NCBI GenBank assembly: GCA_023212645.1
Contig: JALBYC010000030.1
Location: 62,001-126,000 of the forward strand
Source of the DNA: Farysia itapuensis
Taxonomy: Eukaryota; Basidiomycota; Ustilaginomycetes; Ustilaginales; Ustilaginaceae
Length of the DNA: 64,000 nucleotides
Direction of reading: 5' to 3'
A program made the translations under genes and the position numbers. The notes below the pieces were generated by a model. It was given only the letters and a program-made list of their open reading frames with translations, did not search any database and had not been told where the DNA came from. Below are positions 43,907 through 54,349 of the stretch, in pieces (within the stretch, counting starts at the first letter, position 1; every line of letters begins with the position of its first letter).

Positions 43907-44761
43907 ATGCCGCTGTGTACACTTCATCTCGTGCAGCTCGCACCCGGAGCATCCGTGCAAGACTTTCTGCATAGCCTTGTTCCCTCGCTAGCCGGTGGGG
44001 TCAAGCTGGTTACCGCCAGCAAAGTACGCGAGCCTCTAATTCGAGCGACGAGACTGGACAATGTGCTGCTCAACGCCACACCGTGGGACTTGCTGCTCCT
44101 GTTCTCAGGTGCTGCATCCGCTATTCTTCCGGAGAAGAGCGCCGAGGCCGTCCGATCGCACTACTTGCTGTACGCCGGAATCCCCGGTAAAATCGTGGAC
44201 AACTACGCAGAGATCTCATCCAAGCTCAACAACCAGACTCGTCCCAAACTGCTCGTGTTACAAGACAGCAACGGACAGCCTGCGAAGGCAGCCAGCTCCG
44301 CTATGGCCTCGTCGACGCAAAAGTTAGAGCTGTCTCAGTCCTTGCTTGATTTTGCGCGAAGACTCAAGCAAGACTACCAGGGCCCCGTTTCAATGCTGAA
44401 CCTATTGCAGTTCCGCACCGACCCAGGAGCGACGGAGAGCTACCACAAGTATGGACAGGGATTTGCCACCGTGGCTGGAAGACGAGGCGCCAATGCCAAA
44501 GTGGTCGGTCTGGTCGTCAAGCCCAAAGACGCGCCCAGAGCGGACAGTCGAGGCAACATGCAACGAGCTGACCCAGGATGGTGGAACGAGTGCTCGCTCG
44601 TGCACTACCCCTCGATTGACCACTTCGCCGACATGGCTGCCGACCCAGACTATCAAAGCGTCAACTCTCAATATCGACTCAAGTCGCTGCAGGACACTGC
44701 TCTTATCTGCACCACCGAGATCGATCTGACCCCGTACCGGAGCGGCAAGTCCAAGCTATAG
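43907..44761 (+). CDS. Dimeric alpha/beta-barrel protein, DUF1330-like
   Basis: Single exon, 284 residues, ATG at 43907. Two halves can be seen. The second, from about residue 155, reads GPVSMLNLLQFRTDPGATES...KYGQGFATVAGRRGANAKVVG and then WWNECSLVHYPSIDHFADM, the beta-alpha-beta layout of DUF1330/ferredoxin-like dimeric barrels. The first half is degenerate and may be a second copy of that fold. Related small proteins act as monooxygenases or binding proteins, but no catalytic residue can be named. No membrane segment or signal peptide. It converges on the FLX1-like gene only 29 bases away and is head-to-head with the ring-cleavage dioxygenase, so a role near aromatic catabolism is a guess. 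Confidence 0.82.
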   Translation: MPLCTLHLVQLAPGASVQDFLHSLVPSLAGGVKLVTASKVREPLIRATRLDNVLLNATPWDLLLLFSGAASAILPEKSAEAVRSHYLLYAGIPGKIVDNYAEISSKLNNQTRPKLLVLQDSNGQPAKAASSAMASSTQKLELSQSLLDFARRLKQDYQGPVSMLNLLQFRTDPGATESYHKYGQGFATVAGRRGANAKVVGLVVKPKDAPRADSRGNMQRADPGWWNECSLVHYPSIDHFADMAADPDYQSVNSQYRLKSLQDTALICTTEIDLTPYRSGKSKL

Positions 44762-44790
44762 AGTAGATGAAGTTCTATATTGCGTAATCT

Positions 44791-46020
44791 CTACGTTTGT
44801 CTATGGACGCCATTGATGAATGGTGTGCTTGCAGCCGCGTCCCGCTTGCTTTGTCGAGTGCTGGCCAGCCCCTTGAGCGCCCACGACACATTCTCGTAAA
44901 CGACAAACGTGACACAGGTGCCGGGTAGAATGCGAACCAAGTTGGGCATGAGACCTTTGTAAAAGGCTCGCAGACCTTCTTGGGTATATGTCACCTTGAT
45001 GCAGGTGCGAAGGTCGGGATAGATGTGAGCGGTCGCGTGATTCTGTATTCTGGACCGAATCACCTGGTATGGGTAAGTGAGCAATATGGCGGCGACCTTG
45101 GAGACACCCGACATGATGATGTATTCCGTGTTCGAAAGCTGGATGCTCGAGTAATCTTTGCGATCGGAAGGGTCTTGCTTGGCCCGGATACGACGAGCAG
45201 CGACCTCAGTCCGCCACTTTTTGAGCTCCTCGTACGCCATAAATTGAATGGCGCCATTGGAAACTCCAAAGAGGGCAAGTCCAGCGCCTTTGTAAAGGCC
45301 CGGTATTCCCTCTGTTTTGTATATGGACGTCAAGCCGTGCCAGAGACCTCTGTACACTGTAGGGGGTGGGCGAGGCGTGGTAGAAGTGCCTGCTATTGAG
45401 GATGTTGCGTTCTGAAGCAGAGCGGATCGCGGCGTAGTAAACATCCGTGTCTTGACTACCCAGATTGGATTTGTCATGAGAGCCGTGACAGCTCCGCTTT
45501 CGGAGGCCGCGAGCAAGTGCTGGCTAGCTGAAAGCTTCTTTGTCACACCGGTGGAAGGATCGACATCTCTATACTCTGCAGAGTCAGACATGTACTCCTT
45601 GATCATGGTGTACCACAGGAAATAAAGACCCCAAGATGCCGAGTTGCCCACTACGTTGGGACTCAGACCCCGATAGAGTCCCTTCCAGCCGTCCGTGCGG
45701 ACAATGTCCTGCAGTGCGCTTGTCATGTCATGCCCAACTTTGCCACCAAGGGCATAATAGCGCCATCCCCGGACGCTACCTTCGACGGCTTTTCTTTTTC
45801 CTTTGACGTCGTTAAGGGCAGCAGGCGATGCAAGAAAGGACATGGGTCGAGGACGTGCCGTATCGACCTGAAACTTGGTCTTGATGAGATCGAGTGGGTT
45901 CATACATACTGTTGCTGCTGCTCCTGCGGCGATTCCAGCAAAAGCATGATCGAGTGCAGGCGTCGGGAAAAAAGACAGCTCTGGAGTGAAGACGCTTCCA
46001 CTCGAGCTGCTTGATGCCAT
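44791..46020 (-). CDS. flx1: Mitochondrial carrier, FAD/folate (FLX1/SLC25A32) type
   Basis: One exon of 409 residues with three tandem carrier repeats. The PX[DE]XX[KR] signatures are PLDLIKTK, PIWVVKTR and PYQVIRSR; the second (an NPIWVVKTR in place of PxD) and the third (TYPYQVIRSRIQ) are hallmarks of the FLX1/SLC25A32 branch. Helix-2 carries SASWGLYFLWYTMIKEYM, also typical. These carriers move FAD or folate across the mitochondrial inner membrane. The Ser-rich N-terminus and the inserted loop at residues ~190-225 are longer than in yeast Flx1. The exact substrate of SLC25A32 homologues is debated, so the FAD name is family-level. Confidence 0.9.
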   Translation of the reverse strand: MASSSSSGSVFTPELSFFPTPALDHAFAGIAAGAAATVCMNPLDLIKTKFQVDTARPRPMSFLASPAALNDVKGKRKAVEGSVRGWRYYALGGKVGHDMTSALQDIVRTDGWKGLYRGLSPNVVGNSASWGLYFLWYTMIKEYMSDSAEYRDVDPSTGVTKKLSASQHLLAASESGAVTALMTNPIWVVKTRMFTTPRSALLQNATSSIAGTSTTPRPPPTVYRGLWHGLTSIYKTEGIPGLYKGAGLALFGVSNGAIQFMAYEELKKWRTEVAARRIRAKQDPSDRKDYSSIQLSNTEYIIMSGVSKVAAILLTYPYQVIRSRIQNHATAHIYPDLRTCIKVTYTQEGLRAFYKGLMPNLVRILPGTCVTFVVYENVSWALKGLASTRQSKRDAAASTPFINGVHRQT

Positions 46021-46236
46021 ACTTGTGAAGTGCCTCTACTTTGGCGTGGTCATGTTCGACTGTCGGCGATACCGAATGCTGTTTGTGACAGAAATCTGGG
46101 TGATTGTATGAGAAAGAAGTAGAAAATATATTTTGAGTGGTTGTCTGTCGGATGTACCGAAGAAGTCGATCTGCGATAATCTCGACAAGTGACTCCTTGT
46201 CGTCACCAGCTTCATCTTTATAGCTCATCGGAACCA

Positions 46237-46611
46237 ATGCCGTCAATGTCATTCCGCAGCATGCTGGCGACAAGAGCCGACAACTCTAGCGAGTCTTCGT
46301 CCCTCTTGCCGCTGTGGATCATCCTTGGCGTCGGTGTGGCGCTTGCGATCGGATGGTTTGCCATTTCATCCTGCTTGGGCGACAATGCAAGAGACGCCAT
46401 AGCAGAACGCATCAAGGGCTTGTTCTCCAGACGTACTTCAGAAAACAGTCGCATGGCTTACGGACGTATGAGAGATGACGAGGCAGAAGCCTTCGACATC
46501 AACGCCGCCGAGAGCGATCTTTACGACGACATCGATCACAACGAATCCTACCCACCAGCTCCCTCAGGTCACCCCACCTCAAAATACAGCGCAGAATACA
46601 ATCGTCCATGA
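46237..46611 (+). CDS. Small single-pass membrane protein, unrecognised
   Basis: A frame of 124 residues from the ATG at 46237 (the upstream extension opens at 46189 without ATG). After a short polar N-terminus (RADNSSESS) there is one membrane helix, LLPLWIILGVGVALAIGWFAI, then an amphipathic basic stretch, an acidic block (EAEAFDINAAESDLYDD) and a Pro/Tyr tail ending AEYNRP. The Ser-rich N-terminus lies before the helix and no cleavable signal is obvious, so a type III/anchor orientation is possible. It is divergent from the FLX1-like gene 216 bases away. No known family is recognised; length and helix argue for a real small gene. Confidence 0.6.
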   Translation: MPSMSFRSMLATRADNSSESSSLLPLWIILGVGVALAIGWFAISSCLGDNARDAIAERIKGLFSRRTSENSRMAYGRMRDDEAEAFDINAAESDLYDDIDHNESYPPAPSGHPTSKYSAEYNRP

Positions 46612-47371
46612 GCTTGCAGTATGTACCTCGGCACATTGCCTCAACACCAATCTGCTCAAGGACGCAAGAGACAAACGGCGAACGTTGACTTTCCGCTGTG
46701 CTAGCGGATTAACCAGGCTCTGATATGGGCCGATCCGATGATCAACATTGCAGCCCATTGCAGCAGCACACGCCAAGGTCGCGCTGTGGAACAAATGTCA
46801 GAAACTGTTTGTATGGACGTGGCCATCGCATTTGCTACACAGCGAAGCTGGTACTAGTGAAGCAGCTCCTTTTAAGAGGGCCGTCCAAATTACCACCACG
46901 GCCTCTCAATGCTTTAGCCAGAGCTTGAGCATTTCACCGTACCACGCGGGTCTTTCACCCGCTCAAGCTTCTGCTGGCTTTCGCTAGCTTCCGACCATCG
47001 CTCCAAGCTAGATTTCATCTGGTCATTCTGCTGCTCATCGTCACTGCCACCACCCACGGAACTGCTCACGATTGAGTCGCCTGCTGCCATCGCAAGACGT
47101 CTCGCCCTCTGTTCATCTCTGTGTCGGAGCCCATAGTCGTGCATCGCGTGCAACAGCCTCTATCTTCATTGAACAAGGTTGTCCTAATTCATGCAAGCGC
47201 ATCCTGTCCTTTCATTTGCCTAACAATAACAACCTTTCATTAGGGATGTACAACGCCTCCTCACTTGTATGCTTGCGCCCCTCAGTCTGCTCAAATCCGC
47301 AGTGGTCTCTTCCTCGCAAAGCTTCTTATATTGTCCATAACTTTCAATATCCCTGGGGAGCTGTTTCCACC
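46612..47371. other. Gene-poor region with a possible small minus-strand ORF
   Basis: 760 bases between the small membrane protein and the next + gene. A minus-strand ATG at 47144 opens a 76-residue frame ending at 46914. Its product is charged and low-complexity (GLRHRDEQRARRLAMAAG, then SSSVGGGSDDEQQ). It could be a small gene head-to-head with the gene starting at 47372, but there is no family support. Confidence 0.4.
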
Positions 47372-49061
47372 ATGGCACAAGCGAGTAGTGTTAGTGACCT
47401 ATCACAACAACGCAAGCAAGCAAAAGATCTGGTCGCAATGCAAGCTCTCAATGAGGACGAAGATAGCATGAGTCGCCAAGACCAGAACATGCAATCAGAG
47501 AAAGACTCTCCTACGATATGCTCCGATGTAGATGCAGCTGGCTCCGATTACGAAGACACCGAAGCTAAAGACCACACGTGTACCGACGCTGACAGTGATT
47601 CGCAAGGAATGCCATCTGGGAGCGCTGAGCAATACGGGCGCATCAGTCTCGGACGCAACGAGAGCAATATCGGTGAACAAGAGCGCTCAACAGCAGTAAC
47701 CCTGCCGAGTTCTCCGAGCAGATTATCTATCTGTCATTCAATACTGAAACGTTCTATGATCCTATCCCCACGTGCTGCTATGCATAGCGTGAGCTCTGCA
47801 GCAAACTGTCAAGATTCTGATTCCTCGCGGCGGTCGGACACTGCGAGTGCGCCAAGACCTAGTCACGCTTCTCAGCAGGCCGTTGACCTTTGCGATCGGA
47901 CACAACAGGATCCTGCCCAATTTTCCCCTGTTCTTCCTATAAAGAGAAAGATGGAGAGCCCTCCGACTTCGCAACCTCGGAAGAAGAGAGTCACCATACA
48001 TAGGGCGGCTACGCCCTTCCAGCAAGTCATCACGGATTCGTACAGGCCCTGTGAAACCTGGACTGCGGACGAGGTGGACGAAAGCACCGTACTTGCTGCG
48101 CAAGACGCTCAGCCGGATGTTGTAAAAGCAGAGGACACACAATCCGACGAAAGCTTGGACGAATACAGGCCGAGTAGACCATCGGGCACGAGCCGTCGTA
48201 ACTACAAAGCGTTGTTTGACGCTTCTCCAGGAACCAATACAGACGCACATCATCGCAAGTCACGAAAAATTAGCCCGCAATGTAATGATGCTCACAGCGA
48301 ACGCTTTTCTCCCAGCCGACCCTCTGGCACTGTGGCGCCTCGCTCCGAGGGCTCCTTGAACAGCGGCGAGACGAGATGGTCTCCTCTCCCTCCTGGTCAT
48401 GTCAGCCGTCCTTCGTTCCTGCCGCAGTCAATCGCTCGATCCAGGGGGAAAGGTCGCACGAGGCTGCTTGGCTGGCAAGCACCACACTTTGACCTTCTGG
48501 ATCCTTTATGTCTCGTCTCCAACCTTCGTGACCGAACGGTGTGGACCTTTTGGGACTGTCACGCACCTGTCGGAACACGCGATCAGGACATTGTCTTTGT
48601 TTCAAAAGATGACACAGCATTCCCGTGCGCAGCTTGGGTGAGTCTTGCTTCCACTCGTCTGCTCCTTGTGTGCTCCAAAGGCTGATCTCGGAGACTCCTC
48701 TGTGCAGAATCCTTCTATTTTCTCTCCGGTTTTGAAAGAGATCATCCGAAATCCACCTGAACAAGTCAAAGTGATCCTCGAACGATCATCGGAAGAGAAC
48801 AGGAAGCTGCTGGGCTATGTTCCGGTACCATGCATACGAGTCGACGAAGACTGGCAGGGAACCAATTTTCTCCTTTCCTTCCTGCATCCGATTCCGGCCC
48901 TTTACCTGCCAGATCGCGTGATTGCTGAAAAAGTGCTGGATCTTGGCATTCGATACCAGGTTGAACGAGCTGTGTCTACAGCACGACATAGACTCGACGA
49001 GCTGGACCGGCGTGATGATACTGGCGAATCACCTTGTGACGATCAGACTGATTGCTCGTAG
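47372..49061 (+). CDS. Unrecognised spliced gene with disordered N-terminus and conserved-looking C-terminus
   Basis: Two exons, 47372-48637 and 48708-49061, joined in phase 0 across a 70-nt intron (GTGAGT donor, TGTGCAG acceptor), give 539 residues. The ATG at 47372 (CCACCATGG context) is preferred over the open, ATG-poor frame upstream to 47072. Residues 1 to ~360 are Ser/Asp/Glu-rich and disordered, with basic KRKMESPPTSQPRKKR patches that could be nuclear signals. From ~370 on the sequence looks folded: GWQAPHFDLLDPLCLVSN, TVWTFWDCHAPVG, DWQGTNFLLSFLHPIPALY and a final helix. I do not recognise the domain. Nuclear localisation is an inference. It converges on the VWA8-like gene. Confidence 0.68.
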
Positions 49062-49156
49062 GAGGTCGCACGCGCTTCTCATGCAACATATCTGTACATT
49101 TGCTATTTCACATTACTCTATTCTAAATCTGATTATGGCGTGTATGTCGAGCAAGT

Positions 49157-52100
49157 CTATGACTGGACCATGCTGGTAAGAATGTTGCTCAAGATGCGCG
49201 GAACGTCCTTGGTTTCCCGTGCGACGTGGGTCTGAGTCGGGAGCTGTTTGGCTGTGTACAGGGCTTCTGAGCCCTTGTCGATAAAGATGACGGAGCACTT
49301 GACCTTCTGATCCAATTTCAGCGCTTGCGAGAGACGCGTGGTGGTGATACCGTAGCGGGCGAGGTTAGCGTCAGAAAGCACAATCACAAAGTAGTCGTCC
49401 ATTTCGCTGTCTTCGGTCGTGGGAATCGGGAGGCCGGTCGCAGTCGCTTCGGGCGCTTTCGGGCCAGTTGCTTGGGGAGGGTTGACTTCGCGGGAAGCCT
49501 GGGCATGAGGATCAACAGGACGTTTGACTTCGCGGATACTCTTCTCAATACATTTCAGAGTGTTGTCACCTGAGTCGCAGTATTGAGTGTGGCTGACAAC
49601 GGCACGCAAGATGCGGTACATCTCGCCATCCGTCTTGGGCATATTGTTGACGGACACGAGCGGGATCATATCCAAATCTCCGCTGTGCCCGACAATATCG
49701 ACGGCGAACCTCTCGGCTTCCTGAACGCGTGAGAAGGCTTGCATGACCATCAAAGCCACTTCCAATTGTCGTTCCAATCGTCCATCAAATTGCATGTGGT
49801 ACATACTCGCCGAGCAGTCGAGAACGATTCGGATGCGTTTGGGTTTGACTTGCGGCGCTCCCGGATCGGGCGGCATTTCTTGTCGTCTTTTAAAGATGGA
49901 TCGTTCTCCTGCAAGACCTTCAGTCAGCCTGCGCTCATCCAGTTCGCCATCCTGCTGACGCGTCAGCCAGGCACGCTCGAAGCGGTTCGCTTTTAGATCG
50001 TTCAGCACGTTGCTGAGATGTTGAACTTGCGAAGAAACCTTTTGCTTCATCTCGTGCAAGTTGACGGCCTCGTGCGGTTGTAGCCCATTTTCCTTGAGCT
50101 CTTTCTCCAATGCCTCCCGTGCCATCTCCCTTGCTTGGCGCTTGAGATGCTCAGGTACGTCCTTCTTGAGCTCCTGTGAAATCTGGTTTATCTTGTGGCC
50201 GGAGTACTGGCGTCCATACCCACCTCGTCCGCCCAGGCCTTTGGTATCGCGACCACCTGTGCCGCCTTGCCACTGGTTACCACCGGTGTGCGGCTGATTG
50301 TCCGGATCGACTTTGCCGTCTTTCGGCTTGTCCAAATGGGTGTCTCGTCCCGCTTTCTTCGGGTCATAGTCTTCCTTGCCGGGGTGAAATTCCGGCTTAA
50401 AGGCTTTCCCGTCTTTGCTATCATCGCGAAGCTTGGCTAGGTCCTGTTGGCGAAGGAGTTCGAGCGACAACTCCTGGATTGGGAGACTTCGTTTCTGCAG
50501 AGTTTCAATGACCCAGCGGATCGACTCGGGTCTGTGCAGGTCGAATGCTAGCGTGTTTAGCAGAACCGAGGACAGTGACTCTTCCGGGAACTTTTGCATA
50601 TGCGCCACAAGGTGCAAGAGTTCTCGAAGTGAGTAAGGGTGGTTGATCAACCCGGCTTCGAAGCCAGCGCGTAGGTCATGGAAGGCCAAATCCAGCTTAC
50701 GAAGCAGGTCGGTGTCGACATCTGGCGCGGCAGCCTTCAATAGACGAACCTCTGACTCGATGTCGGGGTTGGCCACCGCATAGCAGCTGAATCCTTCGCC
50801 AATCACTTCGATAAAGTTGTTTCCGAAGAAGGGCCAGCCGGGACGGTTGGACAGCAGCACTAGACGAAAATCGGGGTGCACCACGATGTCTTGGTCTTGC
50901 GCCGTGTTCTCCGCGGTGTTGGCTGTGCGCGGTCGAATGCGTCTCCCGTCTGGAAGCGACAACTCGCCACGTTCGGCAAGACTCTTGAAGACAGCGGAGA
51001 CGGCTGTGGAGCATTTGTCCGCTTCATCGACGACCAGGACTCTGCCAAGCTTGACGGCGCGTACAAGTGGGGAATCGTAGTATCTAATTTGACCGCCTTC
51101 TAGTGCGATTTGTTGGAGAATCCCTGCAACCGTAGAGTCACGATTCATCTGAATGTACTCGCGCGGTCGATCAAGCAGCTCCAATGTTCGATCAATGATC
51201 TTGTTCTTGCCCGTTCCTTGCGACCCCATTAGCAAAAGATGCTCGTTTAGCACCTCCAAATCCTGTGCAAACGAGCAGATGAGCGAAGATTGCTGAGCGT
51301 TGTTGTAGAAGCTGCCGCCGAGATCCGGTATCAAAGTCTTGCCATCCGGATCGAGGCGGGCATAGTTGTAGCGAGGTATACTTCGTACTTCGTACTTTCT
51401 ATCAGAGCCATCGGACACGCTGAATGTCAAATTACCTGCACCACCGTTCTCACCGGACACGATCATCGGATCGCCCATCCAGAGTCGAGGCACATATTGG
51501 AATGCACCTTCTGTGCCGGGCTTGTGAATGCCACAGTCTTGCAACAGATTGGAAATCACCTCTCTGACAGTGATTGGCAGGAAATCGACGAGTAATGTGC
51601 GCCAAATGAGGGCGTGCAGGTCGCAATCTTGGTCCTGCCATTGTACAAGTCTTGCAGCCATGCGGATCACTTGTCTTGTGCCCAGCCGGCGAGACTTGGA
51701 CAGTCCCAGATTGGGATCTGCGCTCAGGGCTCTGTACCTGTTGACAAAGTCCAACATGTGCTTGATCTCGGGCGTCTCGGTATGTAAGCCGACCCTGGTA
51801 AGCACAATGTGTCGCTCTTCGTCTTCGTCCATGGCTCTTGTGGTGCAGACTGCAAACATTGTACTGGCCTCTTCATCTAGCCACCCAGTGGCTTTAGGTG
51901 CCGTAGCAACTACTCGGAACGTTGACTTAATCGGCACAATCTGCTCTACGCCAACCTTGTCCAAGCTCGTGATTGGTGAAGCGGACGTTGAAGTCACGAC
52001 GGGCTCTTCAGTCATTCTCGCGCCGTGCCACAGTTCGAGCTCTCGGTCCTGAAGTAAACGAGATAAACTTCCCAAGGTAGGACCCAGAACATCGACGCCG

Positions 52101-53974
52101 GCGAGGTGAACCAGTTTGCCCTGCATGGCTCCCCGAACAAGAGGAGCTGGTTCCCACGTGGTGGACCCGTCTTCGGCCGTGGAGCGTCGCATCAGCAGCT
52201 CGCCTCCGCCCAAGTCTTTCCACAGCCAGACGGACTCGAATGCATAGCCGAGGGTGGCTGCCATGAGCGAGATGCAAGTTGTCGTTGACGACGAGGCCTG
52301 GTGCGCTGATGCAGCCGCTGGATCTGAAGCACCCACCGCCTTGGTCGCGGGAACAAGGCAAATGTCTCTTCCCAGTGCGTGCAGTTGAAGAAGGCGAGAG
52401 TAAATGGAAAGCACTCGAGGTGTGACAAGGACCTGTGCCCCTTGGAATGTAGAGTCGCCAAGTCGCGGTACGGGCGAAAGTGTAAGAGGGCCACAGGGCG
52501 CCTCAAGTACTACACTAGTCCCCTCGTCACTCACGTGCACGAACGTGATCTTGGCTCTCTGCTCGTCGACACGTTCAATGTTGTCAACGATGAAGCCCAT
52601 GAAGCCCGTTGCTGCTAGCGTGTCCGGTCCAGCAGACTCGCCAAGGTTATCGTGGATGGTCAGCTGATGAAGGAGCGACGTCAGAGTCTTGCGCTTCTCT
52701 TCATCCAGAGCATAAATTTGCGGATAGGCGGAGCTGAGAAGCGCCATTGTAGAGGCCGAAATTGCAGTCTCCTTGGGCGCCTCTTTGACCTCCTTGGGCC
52801 ATTTTGGCACGATCGGTTGCTCCTCGTCAAACTCGAGGTCTGGAAGGGCAGCTAATGGCGGGAATGCACTAACAATATCGGTGAGCAGAGGAAGTGCGGT
52901 CGTTGGCAGATTGGGTAGGCGGGATGTAGGAGGAATCACGTCGTTACCCTGCGCTAGTGTGGTGTGATAGCGGAGGAGCGCAGTCCACTGCGACCATCGA
53001 GAGCGCAGCTCCTGAGCCTGGGGCGAGAGATTTTCGGGTAGAGGAACTGTGGATTGAACAGACCCCTCAATCCATCTCGCTTGAAAGCGGGAGCGGAAAG
53101 GTGGATCCAAAGGGTGACCCTTGTAAGGTGGGACTGGTACGCCAGTGGCAATGACGCGAAAGTTGGGATGTACGGGGATGAATCGACTTTCGAAGACCAG
53201 TCCATCACTACTTGCCTCTTCCTCTCGACGGAAAGACATGAGCTTGTCGGCTGGAATCAGATGTCGTCCATCCGCTAAGTTCTGCTCTCTGTTTTCGAGG
53301 ATATTGTTGATGATGGGCGTAACTCCACGCTCGGCCTTTTCGACGCCTTCGAGGATCAAAAGGTGCCCATTCTTCATCGCTCTGATTACGGGACCATCCT
53401 GAAAGACAAGATTGCCCCCTGCAGACAGACTCCGTGTCTGTAGTAACTCTGCCTCTCCTACATCTCGATGAAAGGAGACGTACTCGTACGGAAGTTGCAG
53501 CAAGGCGGCGAATGTCAACGTGAGGCGACGGGCGTACGGGCCAGGAGCAGATAGCAGAAAGACGTCCTGTCCAAGCTGCCACTTTTTGCCAAGAAATTCG
53601 AGATGCTCGAGAGTGATGGGATCATCGAGATTAAGCAGAAGTCTGTCGGATGGCAATCGCGTGGGGTGCTCAGGTTTAAACACCGGGATGGTCACGTTGG
53701 GACCAAGGGTAAAAGTGCCAAGTTTTTCTCGTTTATCTTCAAAGTCTGGAGCATCTATACGTCTAGGAGCGGACGAAGCAGCGGAGGTTGACAAAGGTGC
53801 TGATGGCTGGATATGCCGGCCAATGGCACCAAGGCGGCGTTTGCCGGCGTCCGTCATGATTAACGTGGAAGTCTGGTGTCGACACTTTAGGTATGAGGCA
53901 CGATCGCTGGACAGCTTTGGAGTTACGGGAAACAGTCTTGACAGTCCGAGAAACACCTGAACGGGAAGGCGCAT
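49157..53974 (-). CDS. VWA8-like mitochondrial AAA/von Willebrand A protein
   Basis: A single exon, 1,605 residues, from the ATG at 53974. The N-terminus (MRLPVQVFLGLSRLF..., Arg/Ser-rich with LKCRHQTST) looks like a mitochondrial presequence. Three AAA_5-type modules follow. The first has only a degenerate P-loop (SAPGPYARR near residue 141), the second none I can see, the third an intact GSQGTGKN at ~910-917 with VLVVDEADK as Walker B. A linker of charged and Gly-rich sequence leads to a C-terminal VWA domain with a MIDAS motif DCSAS near residue 1385. Order and length match VWA8, an inner-mitochondrial-matrix ATPase of poorly defined function. The VWA domain suggests metal-dependent substrate binding, as in MoxR/Mg-chelatase systems. 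Confidence 0.88.
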   Translation of the reverse strand: MRLPVQVFLGLSRLFPVTPKLSSDRASYLKCRHQTSTLIMTDAGKRRLGAIGRHIQPSAPLSTSAASSAPRRIDAPDFEDKREKLGTFTLGPNVTIPVFKPEHPTRLPSDRLLLNLDDPITLEHLEFLGKKWQLGQDVFLLSAPGPYARRLTLTFAALLQLPYEYVSFHRDVGEAELLQTRSLSAGGNLVFQDGPVIRAMKNGHLLILEGVEKAERGVTPIINNILENREQNLADGRHLIPADKLMSFRREEEASSDGLVFESRFIPVHPNFRVIATGVPVPPYKGHPLDPPFRSRFQARWIEGSVQSTVPLPENLSPQAQELRSRWSQWTALLRYHTTLAQGNDVIPPTSRLPNLPTTALPLLTDIVSAFPPLAALPDLEFDEEQPIVPKWPKEVKEAPKETAISASTMALLSSAYPQIYALDEEKRKTLTSLLHQLTIHDNLGESAGPDTLAATGFMGFIVDNIERVDEQRAKITFVHVSDEGTSVVLEAPCGPLTLSPVPRLGDSTFQGAQVLVTPRVLSIYSRLLQLHALGRDICLVPATKAVGASDPAAASAHQASSSTTTCISLMAATLGYAFESVWLWKDLGGGELLMRRSTAEDGSTTWEPAPLVRGAMQGKLVHLAGVDVLGPTLGSLSRLLQDRELELWHGARMTEEPVVTSTSASPITSLDKVGVEQIVPIKSTFRVVATAPKATGWLDEEASTMFAVCTTRAMDEDEERHIVLTRVGLHTETPEIKHMLDFVNRYRALSADPNLGLSKSRRLGTRQVIRMAARLVQWQDQDCDLHALIWRTLLVDFLPITVREVISNLLQDCGIHKPGTEGAFQYVPRLWMGDPMIVSGENGGAGNLTFSVSDGSDRKYEVRSIPRYNYARLDPDGKTLIPDLGGSFYNNAQQSSLICSFAQDLEVLNEHLLLMGSQGTGKNKIIDRTLELLDRPREYIQMNRDSTVAGILQQIALEGGQIRYYDSPLVRAVKLGRVLVVDEADKCSTAVSAVFKSLAERGELSLPDGRRIRPRTANTAENTAQDQDIVVHPDFRLVLLSNRPGWPFFGNNFIEVIGEGFSCYAVANPDIESEVRLLKAAAPDVDTDLLRKLDLAFHDLRAGFEAGLINHPYSLRELLHLVAHMQKFPEESLSSVLLNTLAFDLHRPESIRWVIETLQKRSLPIQELSLELLRQQDLAKLRDDSKDGKAFKPEFHPGKEDYDPKKAGRDTHLDKPKDGKVDPDNQPHTGGNQWQGGTGGRDTKGLGGRGGYGRQYSGHKINQISQELKKDVPEHLKRQAREMAREALEKELKENGLQPHEAVNLHEMKQKVSSQVQHLSNVLNDLKANRFERAWLTRQQDGELDERRLTEGLAGERSIFKRRQEMPPDPGAPQVKPKRIRIVLDCSASMYHMQFDGRLERQLEVALMVMQAFSRVQEAERFAVDIVGHSGDLDMIPLVSVNNMPKTDGEMYRILRAVVSHTQYCDSGDNTLKCIEKSIREVKRPVDPHAQASREVNPPQATGPKAPEATATGLPIPTTEDSEMDDYFVIVLSDANLARYGITTTRLSQALKLDQKVKCSVIFIDKGSEALYTAKQLPTQTHVARETKDVPRILSNILTSMVQS

Positions 53975-54349
53975 CTACCGCATTGAACGAGATAGTCGTA
54001 GGTAACAAGAACATGCCGAGCACGTCGGCGTTCACGAGAACATATAGCCGGCTCACATTCACGCAGTCGTGCAGCGTCGAAATTTCAGCTTCTGCAGCTT
54101 CTTCCCGGTGTGTCAGCAGTCTAACATGCCACTCTATTTTTTCAATTCTATAATTCTAGCGCGAAGCGCGAAAGCCTGAAGCACAATCACACGATGCACA
54201 ACGTTCGACGTTCGTCGGTTAAAAGGTCTACATGCCGACGAGGCCAAACCTGGCATCGTTCAAGTGCTACGAATGCTTATGCGACCATGTGTCTTGCTAC
54301 AGAACTCTGAGCATGCTAGCCTGTGCCGCCAGAGAATGGGGGAAGTTCC
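53975..54349. promoter_or_regulatory. Upstream region of the VWA8-like gene
   Basis: 375 bases between the VWA8 start and the end of the small spliced gene. No gene, repeat or strong motif was noticed. Confidence 0.5.
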
